Numbered from the stretch's first letter, positions 1 to 6,977 are shown. The stretch is 11,822 nt of DNA from Candidatus Cloacimonadota bacterium (GCA_011043895.1 DRBZ01000021.1:1-11822); one strand, 5' to 3'. Notes: generated from the letters alone by a model not told the origin. A program made the numbers and translations.

Positions 1-722
1 GTGGCTATGACGACAAGAAGGTTATAGACTACCTTTATAGAAATGATGCGAGTTTCATTATTCGCAGTAAAGGGATTAGAGATGTCTATTATGAAGGAGA
101 GAAGATGTCTTTCTCAGAGGTTTTACGAAAAGTAGAGATGCCCTATACGTTTACGGGAGGAACACGACATGAACAGCTTATAGCAGGGGCAGTAAACGTA
201 TCTGTGCCCGTTGATCCTCACCCAAGAAAAAAGAATGCAACGCTTGTTCCTATTACTCTCATAGTAGCACGCTATAAGAAAGGCAGAAAGTTAGGAGGTT
301 TTTTCTATTTATTCTTTTCCTTTCCACACCATGAAATGCCAGAAGAAGAGCTTATAGAAAAGGCACTTCGTTGCTATAGAATACGTTGGAAGATCGAAGA
401 ATTTTATCGACAGGTGAAGTGTACGTTTAACTGGGAATCACTACAACTTATGACATATCAATCCCTCAAAACCTTTAACAGCTTGCTGCTGGCAGCTCTT
501 ATATTCCTCTATGATCTAGAATCTATGAAGGTGCAATTTGCGCAGACTTATACCTGCCTTATGCTCGAAAGTAAAAACAAATTGAAAGAATTATCAAAAT
601 TTATTTATTACAGACTCTCCCTTGCCCTCTCTTATTGCTTCCAGTTTATGAAAAAATATCATAAATGCACGTACAAAAAACAAAAAAACTATAATCTACA
701 AACGGAGTTGGCATGTTTGTGA
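1..722 (+). CDS. IS4-family transposase, C-terminal part (5' end outside window)
   Basis: This is the C-terminal portion (about 240 residues) of a DDE transposase that cuts and joins the ends of its insertion sequence. The frame is open from base 3, where it reads GYDDKKVIDYLYRN; this looks like the segment just after the second catalytic Asp (the DRGYD-type motif), with the Asp itself cut off by the window edge. The hallmark of the IS4 family, Y-(2)-R-(3)-E-(6)-K, is present exactly in YRIRWKIEEFYRQVK (bases about 373-417), so the catalytic Glu is intact. An ATG at 105 opens a shorter frame but lies inside the conserved domain and is not the real start. A lysine-rich tail follows the last helix and the gene stops at TGA 720-722. 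There is no frameshift in the visible part. The YREK spacing fits the IS231-like branch, but subgroup assignment is inference. Confidence 0.85.
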   Translation, partial: GYDDKKVIDYLYRNDASFIIRSKGIRDVYYEGEKMSFSEVLRKVEMPYTFTGGTRHEQLIAGAVNVSVPVDPHPRKKNATLVPITLIVARYKKGRKLGGFFYLFFSFPHHEMPEEELIEKALRCYRIRWKIEEFYRQVKCTFNWESLQLMTYQSLKTFNSLLLAALIFLYDLESMKVQFAQTYTCLMLESKNKLKELSKFIYYRLSLALSYCFQFMKKYHKCTYKKQKNYNLQTELACL

Positions 723-741
723 AAAATTTTGGGGGTGCATG
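718..741. repeat. probable right terminal inverted repeat of the IS
   Basis: Read from the outside in (minus strand from 741) the sequence is CATGCACCCCCAAAATTTTT. It begins CATGC and overlaps the end of the transposase gene, where a right-hand IS end should be. From memory, IS231-type ends also begin CATGC and continue with a C/A-rich then T/A-rich block. The partner repeat is not in the window, so this cannot be confirmed here. Confidence 0.35.
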
Positions 742-840
742 TTAATAAATCGAGATTCTTGACAAATTTTCTGCTAATATCATTAAAAAAAATATGATGA
801 AAAAGTTTTATATGATTATTAATTATTTTGGAGGTACTCC

Positions 841-1944
841 ATGAAAAAAATTATTCTGTTTTTTTTACTCATGTGTTTTAGTTCATTATTGTTTGGGCAG
901 ATGTCAATGTTCTTTGAGGTATTCGATTTTGACGTCGTTTATCCTTCTGCATTTGATAAAAACAATCCAGCAGATCAACCAATCATCTTTATTCTTGATA
1001 TAGAAAATCTTTCAGGAGAAGAACAGCAGTGTAAGCTTGCAATGTCATTGCACTCCACCGAATATGGCGAGTTACTCTCTGCTGCTGACGGGCTTATCAC
1101 AAAATATGATGGTATTCCTGGAAATACTGAGAGTCAGTATCTTTTGTTTTCTGATACTCAACCAGCTTACAATCTAACAAATCGAGACATTATCAATAAT
1201 AATGTGAAGATCGCGGGCTCGTGGAATGATATTCTCAGCAATATTCCTGATTTTGAAACCTTTGTTATGGATAACGGCTATCTTCCCAGCGGAACCTACA
1301 CATTTGCTTTTACTCTGTATGATCTCCAGATGGTTCCGATAATGACTGTATCCGAAAATCTTATTATTTCAAATGATCTTGTCGTGAATCTCCTGGCTCC
1401 AGGTTCCGAAGTGGCACAAGGTCAATCAACCTCTTTTGTGCTCACTGTAAGTGATGAAACACCCACCTTTGCATGGCAGTCCTCGGCATCCGGGCACACA
1501 CTAACCCTCTGGGAGTTGGATCCTACTGTGTATTCATCTATTCAGTTTGACGATCTGCCCGATCCACTCGTTGAACTCACTGGTATTTCTGAACTCTACT
1601 ATCAGTATCCTTCTTCTCTGCCTAACCTGAAAGATAAGTATGTGTATGTATGGAATGTGGAAGGTGAATTCACCACAACTCTCGGATCGGAATCCGTTAA
1701 TAGTGAATACTATGGTTTTAAATACACAGAACCTTCCGGCACATCAGGCGGAGATCCCAATGTTGAAAACCTGGTTGACAATCTTACCGCGCTTGGTTTA
1801 TTTGATCCGGGACAGCTTGGTGGTTACGATCCCACTGGTCAGGTGTACATCAATGGTGTGTTGATCACTGTTGAGAATCTCGGTGAATTTCTTAACGGAT
1901 TATTCAATGGTGAATATGAAATCGAATCAATCGTGATCGAGTAG
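841..1944 (+). CDS. exported beta-rich protein of unknown function (operon gene 1)
   Basis: A 367-residue protein I do not recognise. Residues 1-20 form a clear signal peptide (Lys-Lys, a long hydrophobic core, then FGQ), so it is exported, probably to the periplasm or cell surface. There are no other membrane segments. Residues about 21-180 look like a beta-sandwich ending in a segment that reads LPSGTYTFAFTLYD, a pattern typical of Ig/fibronectin-like folds in FCB-group surface proteins. A second beta domain follows (about 183-295, beginning LLAPGSEVAQGQST, with two conserved-looking Trp). A Ser/Gly linker near 297-305 leads to a small acidic C-terminal domain rich in Gly, Asn and Leu. The mature protein is strongly acidic. 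GGAGG at 830-834 lies six bases before the ATG and fixes the start. It is the first gene of a three-gene operon with the FecR-domain and barrel proteins and may be their secreted or surface partner. No function is claimed. Confidence 0.85.
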   Translation: MKKIILFFLLMCFSSLLFGQMSMFFEVFDFDVVYPSAFDKNNPADQPIIFILDIENLSGEEQQCKLAMSLHSTEYGELLSAADGLITKYDGIPGNTESQYLLFSDTQPAYNLTNRDIINNNVKIAGSWNDILSNIPDFETFVMDNGYLPSGTYTFAFTLYDLQMVPIMTVSENLIISNDLVVNLLAPGSEVAQGQSTSFVLTVSDETPTFAWQSSASGHTLTLWELDPTVYSSIQFDDLPDPLVELTGISELYYQYPSSLPNLKDKYVYVWNVEGEFTTTLGSESVNSEYYGFKYTEPSGTSGGDPNVENLVDNLTALGLFDPGQLGGYDPTGQVYINGVLITVENLGEFLNGLFNGEYEIESIVIE

Positions 1945-1950
1945 GAGGAG
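1943..1950 (+). promoter_or_regulatory. Shine-Dalgarno site overlapping the upstream stop codon
   Basis: AGGAGGAG begins inside the TAG stop (1942-1944) of the first operon gene and sits two bases from the ATG at 1953 (its GGAGG core, five). This tight arrangement indicates co-transcription and probably coupled translation of the first two operon genes. Confidence 0.75.
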
Positions 1951-1952
1951 CC

Positions 1953-2627
1953 ATGAAAAAGTTAGTATTTCTTATTTTATTGGCAGTTCTTTTTGTTTCA
2001 CTTCTCTTTGCAGAAGCCAATCCTGCTGCAGTAATCCTTCAGAGCAAGGGTGTCATAGAGCTATCAAGAGATGGTGAGAAGAAGAATGTCTCAAGCGGTG
2101 AGATTTTATACAATGGAGATGAATTGGTTTCTTCAGAAGAATCCATAGCTGCGATCCGATTTGTTGATGACGGAGCGATCATAAAACTCTTCTCAAACTC
2201 AATTCTTACGATTATCACAACAAAAGTAGAGAATAAGCTCGATAAACAACTTTACCTTGAAGTCGGGGAGTTATGGTCAAAAGTGAAAAAAGAATCTGGA
2301 GCATATCAAATAGAAACACCAACTGCCGTAGCAGCAGTTAAGGGAACAGATTTCCTCACCGAAGTGAAAGATAATGGAGATACTTGGCTCTTTACCTTTG
2401 AAGGTGTCGTGGAGCTCAAAACAGATGTAGGTTCTGTGGAAGTTAGTAAGGGATCAACCGGTATTGCTGTATCAGGTTCTGCACCTATACAAAGAAAAAC
2501 TGAAAAAGATGAGATCAAAGAAGGTGTACGTAAAGAAATAGAACAGGTGGTCGAGACCAATGTTATGGAAATCGAATTTAAAGATGCAAATGGCGAAACA
2601 AAGACCATGAAGATCTATTATAAATAA
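1953..2627 (+). CDS. exported FecR-domain protein (operon gene 2)
   Basis: A 224-residue exported protein with a signal peptide (about residues 1-20, ending LLFAEA) and a FecR domain over about 25-165. Family marks are the N-terminal repeat-like part (GVIELSRDGEKKNVSSGE, then DELVSSEESIAAIRF) and the most conserved block, ETPTAVAAVKGTDF, near residues 120-133, followed by strands forming the end of the beta-solenoid-like fold. A charged, probably helical segment (about 178-205, rich in Glu and Lys) and a short beta tail complete the protein. In classical systems FecR spans the inner membrane, with a cytoplasmic N-terminus that controls a FecI sigma factor and a periplasmic domain that senses a TonB receptor. 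Here the N-terminus is a plain signal peptide and no sigma factor is adjacent, so that signalling role is unlikely. A structural or sensing role together with the adjacent outer-membrane barrel is the better inference. Gaps to the neighbours are only 8 and 12 bases. Confidence 0.85.
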   Translation: MKKLVFLILLAVLFVSLLFAEANPAAVILQSKGVIELSRDGEKKNVSSGEILYNGDELVSSEESIAAIRFVDDGAIIKLFSNSILTIITTKVENKLDKQLYLEVGELWSKVKKESGAYQIETPTAVAAVKGTDFLTEVKDNGDTWLFTFEGVVELKTDVGSVEVSKGSTGIAVSGSAPIQRKTEKDEIKEGVRKEIEQVVETNVMEIEFKDANGETKTMKIYYK

Positions 2628-2634
2628 TTGGAGG
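2628..2634 (+). promoter_or_regulatory. ribosome binding site that sets the barrel gene start at 2640
   Basis: TTGGAGG immediately follows the stop codon of the FecR-domain gene and lies five bases before the ATG at 2640. The frame is open back to a TTG at 2628, but that TTG is part of this ribosome binding site, and starting there would put MEVA in front of an otherwise perfect signal peptide. The ATG at 2640 is therefore the start. Confidence 0.85.
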
Positions 2635-2639
2635 TTGCG

Positions 2640-5018
2640 ATGAAGAAGTCTGTACTTGTAATACTCATGCTCGTTCTTTCTGTAACATATGTATTTGCTC
2701 AAAGTGTTGAGGTTGATTTTATCCCTCCTGAATTTGTAGAAAGTCTTAAACCGCTGAATCTCAGACTCGATATAATAAGCGGTGGGGATAAAATTGAAGA
2801 GGTATATCTATTCTATAAAAAGGGAAACCTTGATTTCACGCAGGAACTTATGGAGCCTGGACTGGGGATCAATCAGTATTATCAGACAACCATTCCCGGA
2901 AGGTATATAGATCAGGCGATTTCATTCTATTTCCGTTTAATATTGAAAGATGGACTGGATCAAACCATCCCTGCTACCGATCCCATCAATAATCCCTACT
3001 ATGTACCATTAAGACAAAAAGAGAAGCCCAAAAAGGATGCATACTTTCAGATTCTAAGTCCTGATCAGGAATACAATTATCAGGATAAAGACTTCATGGT
3101 TGCCATCTCTTATTTTTCACTGGAAGATAAATTGCAGGATAAAAGCATCGTGCTTTATTTTGACGGCAGAGATGTTACCGCTGATGCAACGATCGCCAAT
3201 AATATGCTTGTATACAAACCAGCAGCTGTAGGACCTGGGAATCATACTATTCGAGTTGCAGTACTGAACAAAGACGATTCTATCTTCAAAGAGATGAGCT
3301 GGACGGTTCAGGTAAAGAAAGTGACCACTCTTCAGAAACTTTCCGTTTCTGTGAATGGTGACCTTGTGATCGATTCGAGATTGACCTTGAATGATGGGGA
3401 TAGTAGTTCATTCTATTTTGATAAAGATAAAGAATGGAGAAGTACCGGACAGCTACGTCTCTGGGGTGGAAAAGACTGGTTCAGATATCGAGGACGAGTA
3501 TATGTTTCTTCGGAAGAGAGCAGTAAAAGACAGCCTTACAACAGGTATTCACTTGATTTACACATGCCGCATCTCAGTCTGTATTTTGGGGATCACAACC
3601 AGGTTTTCTCCAATACAACTATTGCAGGTAAAAATGTGCGTGGAATTGGTGGCGAATTGACTTTCGGCTTCTTCAAACTCCACTCTTTCTACGGACAGAT
3701 ACAGCGTCACATAAAGGGTACACAGATTATTGACAGCACCACAGTACCGTATGATACCACATATACTGGTGGGTATTATAACAGGAACTCGCTGGGTGTT
3801 CGTATGCAGTTTGGAAATGAACGAACATTCTACGTCGGTTTGAATGCATTAAAAACCAAAGATGACATAGATTCCGAAGCATATGCAGAGAATCCAAAAG
3901 ATAATGTTGTGGTTGGTCTGGATAGCAGATTGAATCTTTTCAGGAGCAGACTCCAGTTCGGATGGGAGGTTTCGACGAGTTTGCTGAACAATAACATTGC
4001 ACCGGGAGTACTCACCAAAGAAGATATGGATTCACTGGACATCGATCTACCCTTCAATCCAGAGGATATAGAAAGTATTTTCATTATCAATGAATTCGTT
4101 GAACCATATAAACCTTCATTATCATCAATTGCCGCAGAAACCTACCTGCGTGCATTCTTCATGCATAATCTTCTCAATTTTAAGTATTCCTATGTGGGAG
4201 CAAGTTACAACTCGCTAGCAAATCCATACCTGCAGAAAGATAAAAGTGGTTTCAATATTATGGATAATATTACGCTGATGAATAATCAGTTAAACTTCGG
4301 GATTGGATATCATGCATACAAAGATAACCTGCGTGATACTAAAGAAGCGACTACCCATACGAAGGGCTATAGGATGAATGCCGGGTACTATCCTTTTGCA
4401 CGGATTCCCAATATCTCTCTCAGTTATCAGAAGACAAATATTACAAAAGAAGTCAGTGATTCCACATTATTCCCAGCGAATAGATTGAGTGATATTATCA
4501 CCTTCAGTACCTCCTATAAATTTCCAGTCAGTATCTTCTCACCAACCGATACACGGATTGTACTTAGTTTCTCGAATACGAATACAACAGACAAAGAATT
4601 CAATACCTATGATTATAACACCCAAAATTATCGCTTTAATGTAATCAGTGAATTTAAGGAGCTCCCAATGACCACACGATTTAATATGAGTTATTTTGCA
4701 CGTAAGGATGCTCCAGATACACTTGAAACGAAAAAAAGCAATTACTTCAATGTAGGTATTTCTGAGGAAATTCGTCCTAACCTTTTCAAGAAAGGGAATT
4801 TTAGAACCTCACTTGGTTATAATTGGACTCGTTCGACCGGTGATAACAAATATACAAAGCATTATATTACGTGGGGAATGTATAATCAATTCAAGATTTT
4901 GCCCACGGATACGTTCCTTACTCTTGAGTTGTCATATATGATATATGATGATTCTAATGATAGTGCCGAAGATTATAATCAGATGAGAGGAATCCTCAAA
5001 TTCACTCAGAAATTCTAA
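2640..5018 (+). CDS. large outer-membrane beta-barrel protein with N-terminal Ig-like domains (operon gene 3)
   Basis: A 792-residue outer-membrane protein of no family I can name. A signal peptide covers residues 1-21 (MKKSVLVILM start, YVFAQ cleavage region). Two periplasmic beta-sandwich-like domains follow, about 22-120 and 130-225; the second contains the Ig-like pattern PGNHTIRVAVLN. From about 235 to the end there are many amphipathic strands with aromatic girdle residues and long polar loops (NFGIGYHAYKDNLRD, RFNVISEFKELPMTTRFNMS), typical of a transmembrane barrel. It ends in Phe, with Phe and Leu at positions -5 and -7, fitting the C-terminal signal read by the BAM assembly machinery. 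No TonB box or plug domain is visible, so it is not an obvious TonB-dependent receptor. It is the last and largest gene of the operon and is followed by a strong terminator. The two upstream exported proteins may be its periplasmic or surface partners; this is inferred only from the operon. Confidence 0.85.
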   Translation: MKKSVLVILMLVLSVTYVFAQSVEVDFIPPEFVESLKPLNLRLDIISGGDKIEEVYLFYKKGNLDFTQELMEPGLGINQYYQTTIPGRYIDQAISFYFRLILKDGLDQTIPATDPINNPYYVPLRQKEKPKKDAYFQILSPDQEYNYQDKDFMVAISYFSLEDKLQDKSIVLYFDGRDVTADATIANNMLVYKPAAVGPGNHTIRVAVLNKDDSIFKEMSWTVQVKKVTTLQKLSVSVNGDLVIDSRLTLNDGDSSSFYFDKDKEWRSTGQLRLWGGKDWFRYRGRVYVSSEESSKRQPYNRYSLDLHMPHLSLYFGDHNQVFSNTTIAGKNVRGIGGELTFGFFKLHSFYGQIQRHIKGTQIIDSTTVPYDTTYTGGYYNRNSLGVRMQFGNERTFYVGLNALKTKDDIDSEAYAENPKDNVVVGLDSRLNLFRSRLQFGWEVSTSLLNNNIAPGVLTKEDMDSLDIDLPFNPEDIESIFIINEFVEPYKPSLSSIAAETYLRAFFMHNLLNFKYSYVGASYNSLANPYLQKDKSGFNIMDNITLMNNQLNFGIGYHAYKDNLRDTKEATTHTKGYRMNAGYYPFARIPNISLSYQKTNITKEVSDSTLFPANRLSDIITFSTSYKFPVSIFSPTDTRIVLSFSNTNTTDKEFNTYDYNTQNYRFNVISEFKELPMTTRFNMSYFARKDAPDTLETKKSNYFNVGISEEIRPNLFKKGNFRTSLGYNWTRSTGDNKYTKHYITWGMYNQFKILPTDTFLTLELSYMIYDDSNDSAEDYNQMRGILKFTQKF

Positions 5019-5040
5019 AAAGATTTGTTAATTAATGATC

Positions 5041-5068
5041 AAGGGATGCAGTTGGCATCCCTTTTTTT
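5041..5068 (+). terminator. strong intrinsic terminator of the exported-protein operon
   Basis: AAGGGATGC (5041-5049) and GCATCCCTT (5055-5063) are perfectly complementary over nine base pairs around a five-base loop, followed by an unbroken T run to 5068. It lies 22 bases after the barrel gene stop. In the opposite direction the hairpin is not followed by a T run, so it serves the plus-strand operon only. Confidence 0.93.
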
Positions 5069-5095
5069 ATAGAAAAAGTATTTACTACTACGCTA

Positions 5096-5722
5096 TTATT
5101 GTAGTTTGGGATTTGGTTTGTAGATAGCTCCTTTTCGAATATGAATGACCTTTCCGTGAAATACTTTTACGATAGTTGATGGTTTATTATTAAATGAATG
5201 AATAGTATCAATGATCATTCCCTGGACATCATTCTGAAATTTCTTCTTGATCTGATTAACATCGTTCATGCTTTCATGACCGCTGATATTAATACTCGTA
5301 CTAATCATTGGCAGATTGGTTTGCTTGAGTATCGCCCGAGTTATCTCATTGCCGACCATTCGGATAGCAAATTTCTTTTTATAACATACAGGATTGTGCC
5401 AGTATTCTTTCTTTGCTCTAAGTAGAATAGTTAATGGACCTGGCCAGTATTTTTGCATGAGATTTTTTTCAGTCTTGGAGACTTTATCGATCAAACGATC
5501 CAGCTGGATATAGTCTGCTACAAGCACAATAAAACCACGGGTATTCTTTTTGCGTTTTTTTATCTCCATTATCTTCTTTATACTGGCAGTATCAAATAGA
5601 TTTGCACCAAATCCATAGAGATTTTCTGTAGGGTGTATTAGGATGCCATTATCGAGTAACACACCAGCTGCAGCTGAGACAAGGGAATCTTGTATCGAAT
5701 CATTGAATACTATAATTTTCAT
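5096..5722 (-). CDS. tsaC: threonylcarbamoyl-AMP synthase (Sua5/YrdC/TsaC family)
   Basis: A 208-residue cytoplasmic enzyme that condenses L-threonine, bicarbonate and ATP into threonylcarbamoyl-AMP. The TsaD complex transfers this group to A37 of ANN-decoding tRNAs to make t6A. The YrdC domain fills the protein: HPTENLYGFGAN at 30-41 (usual form PT[DE]TVYGLG), K55-x-R57 with G63 (KxRPxxKG-type ATP/phosphate loop), WPGPLTILL at 93-101, R121 in AIRMV, STSINISG at 141-148 (usual form STSANxSG) and PSTIV at 181-185. Mild departures from consensus are Asn34 for Thr/Ala, Lys58 for Pro and Ile144 for Ala; none removes a key residue. The length matches the short TsaC type without the extra Sua5 domain. 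The ATG at 5720-5722 overlaps the stop of the upstream EnvC-like gene as TAATG and has no clear Shine-Dalgarno site, so translation is probably coupled. The gene symbol is by family; a YciO-type paralogue is the main alternative. Confidence 0.9.
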   Translation of the reverse strand: MKIIVFNDSIQDSLVSAAAGVLLDNGILIHPTENLYGFGANLFDTASIKKIMEIKKRKKNTRGFIVLVADYIQLDRLIDKVSKTEKNLMQKYWPGPLTILLRAKKEYWHNPVCYKKKFAIRMVGNEITRAILKQTNLPMISTSINISGHESMNDVNQIKKKFQNDVQGMIIDTIHSFNNKPSTIVKVFHGKVIHIRKGAIYKPNPKLQ

Positions 5723-6843
5723 TAATCTATAGTTTTATCTAAGTATTCGAGCGGGTCAACTGCCTTTCCAAGTTTTCTTATTTCGAAGTACAACCCGTCA
5801 GTATCCATAAGATAGTTCTTACCCGAATAGGCAATCACATCAGACTTATGTATTTTCTGTTCCTTATGAACTGAGAGTTTATCATTGAAGCCATAGAGAC
5901 TATAGAATCCATTTTGATGATCGATGATAACGAGATTGCCTTTATTCTCGAACCATCCAGCATATGCAACTACTCCAGAAGCAATCGAACGAACAGGTGA
6001 ACCATAGTTTGTCTTAATATAAATTCCCTCGCTCTTGATAGTAGCATTTGTATTGTTTATCTTATAAACACCGTATTCCTGTACGATTTCACCATCTACG
6101 GGCCACACAAGTTCTTCATCAAAATAAAAAGTATATTCCTTTCCATATTTTTCCGCTTCTTTCTTGGCGATGAAATTTTCAAGGGCTGTAATACCTTCCT
6201 GCAATGAGTATATCTGATCTCTATATTGCTCTTCTACTCGCTCAATAAACGTGAGCTCCTGTTCTTCTGCTTGTTTTCTGGATAGAATCTTGTTATAGTT
6301 CGATTTTACGTATTCAATATTTTGCAGCAACTGGCGCAGCTGTTTTTGCTTCTTTTCACTGAGGTTTTGATGCTGCACAAGCATCATTCGCAGACTATCA
6401 AGATTATCGAGAAGTGATTGAGCACAGAGTTGAAGACTTGAGAATAGTGAATAGTTCAAGGGATTATGCTCTATGAAGGTGTTTTCATTATGAAGGATTA
6501 CGAGATTTTTTATTAGATCATTAAGGATATCTTCATTTTCGGAGAAGTATTGCTCATTTTGAATGATAGCTGTCTTAATGCTGTCGAGATCGAGTTCTGT
6601 TCTGTATTTCTGGCTGCGATATGCATCAACTTCCGCCTGTAGAGATTTTAATTTCTTGATGAGAGAATAGATTCTGGAATTTTGTACGTCCTTTTCCGTG
6701 AGTAGTTCCTCGATCATTGTTTGTGTTGTTTCAATCTCTTTCTCAAGCTCTGCTATCCGCTCCTTGGTCACTTGCTGAAGATCAGCATTCACGAGCGAAG
6801 TTCCAATGAAAAAGAGGATAATAAGACATACAAAATACTTCAT
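5722..6843 (-). CDS. EnvC-like murein hydrolase activator (coiled coil plus degenerate LytM/M23 domain)
   Basis: A 373-residue exported protein that probably activates a cell-wall amidase at division, as EnvC does for AmiA/AmiB in E. coli. A signal peptide occupies residues 1-20 (MKYFVCLIIL, cleavage near VNA-D). Two long coiled-coil stretches follow (about 22-110 and 150-235, rich in Glu, Gln, Lys and Leu), then a LytM/M23 fold from about 250 to the end. Zinc-binding residues of active M23 peptidases are missing: the HxGxD motif reads S271-E-G-I-Y275, and the HLHFEIR motif reads GLYFEIR (350-356). The block YSLYGF at 314-319 also matches the non-catalytic EnvC pattern. It therefore should not cut peptidoglycan itself. 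A TTG at 6879 would add 12 residues ahead of the signal peptide; the ATG at 6843 is preferred, though neither has a clear Shine-Dalgarno site. The gene overlaps the downstream TsaC gene by one base (TAATG). Confidence 0.85.
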   Translation of the reverse strand: MKYFVCLIILFFIGTSLVNADLQQVTKERIAELEKEIETTQTMIEELLTEKDVQNSRIYSLIKKLKSLQAEVDAYRSQKYRTELDLDSIKTAIIQNEQYFSENEDILNDLIKNLVILHNENTFIEHNPLNYSLFSSLQLCAQSLLDNLDSLRMMLVQHQNLSEKKQKQLRQLLQNIEYVKSNYNKILSRKQAEEQELTFIERVEEQYRDQIYSLQEGITALENFIAKKEAEKYGKEYTFYFDEELVWPVDGEIVQEYGVYKINNTNATIKSEGIYIKTNYGSPVRSIASGVVAYAGWFENKGNLVIIDHQNGFYSLYGFNDKLSVHKEQKIHKSDVIAYSGKNYLMDTDGLYFEIRKLGKAVDPLEYLDKTID

Positions 6844-6851
6844 ACAAATCA

Positions 6852-6879
6852 AATTTATAGTATTGAGAAATTCTGTCAA
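6852..6879 (-). promoter_or_regulatory. candidate promoter for the EnvC-like/TsaC pair
   Basis: On the minus strand there is a consensus TTGACA (6874-6879) and, 16 bases later, TAAATT (6852-6857), overlapping TATAAA (6854-6859). The -10 fit is only moderate. If this promoter is used, transcription would begin within a few bases of the ATG at 6843, giving a leaderless or nearly leaderless message, which would fit the absence of a Shine-Dalgarno site. Confidence 0.35.
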
Positions 6880-6941
6880 AAATTTAAAAAATATATTGAC
6901 GTGGGTTTGCCCTCTCTCAATGGACGTAACATAAATAATGG

Positions 6942-6957
6942 ATATTTATTTAAATAT
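6942..6957. repeat. AT-only inverted repeat just upstream of the PFOR ribosome binding site
   Basis: ATATTTA (6942-6948) and TAAATAT (6951-6957) form a perfect seven-base dyad around TT. It ends 20 bases before the PFOR start codon, between the divergent genes. It could be an operator or a weak hairpin, but being pure A/T in an AT-rich gap it may be chance. It does not match the FNR or Rex consensus sites I know. Confidence 0.25.
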
Positions 6958-6977
6958 TATGATATTACGGAGGCGTA

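Larger units (their letters stand above)
1..741 (+). mobile_element. 3' part of an IS4-family insertion sequence
   Basis: The left edge of the window lies inside an insertion sequence. It contains the C-terminal part of a DDE transposase and, just past its stop codon, a probable right terminal inverted repeat ending near 741. The left end, the other inverted repeat and any target-site duplication are outside the window, so the right boundary is an estimate. The element reads toward the exported-protein operon that begins 100 bases further on. Whether the element is intact cannot be judged from here, but the visible reading frame is open and ends normally. Confidence 0.7.

Noticed and set aside
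105..722. A complete 205-residue protein starting at ATG 105
   Set aside because: The same frame is open to the left edge and reads as transposase sequence there, so this ATG is internal to a gene that begins outside the window.
759..788. Complete sigma-70 promoter for the exported operon
   Set aside because: TTGACA at 759-764 is perfect, but the best -10-like hexamer (TAATAT, 775-780) is only 10 bases away, and the hexamers at 16-18 bases are poor.
793..816. Repeated TATGAT at 18-base spacing before the first operon gene, as tandem -10 elements or operators
   Set aside because: Only two short A/T-rich copies exist and no matching -35 elements are present.
2628..2639. TTG at 2628 as the start of the barrel gene
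   Set aside because: The TTG is part of the ribosome binding site for the ATG at 2640, and the signal peptide begins properly at that ATG.
6844..6879. TTG at 6879 as the start of the EnvC-like gene
   Set aside because: It would put 12 non-signal-like residues in front of a good signal peptide, has no ribosome binding site, and overlaps a consensus -35 element.
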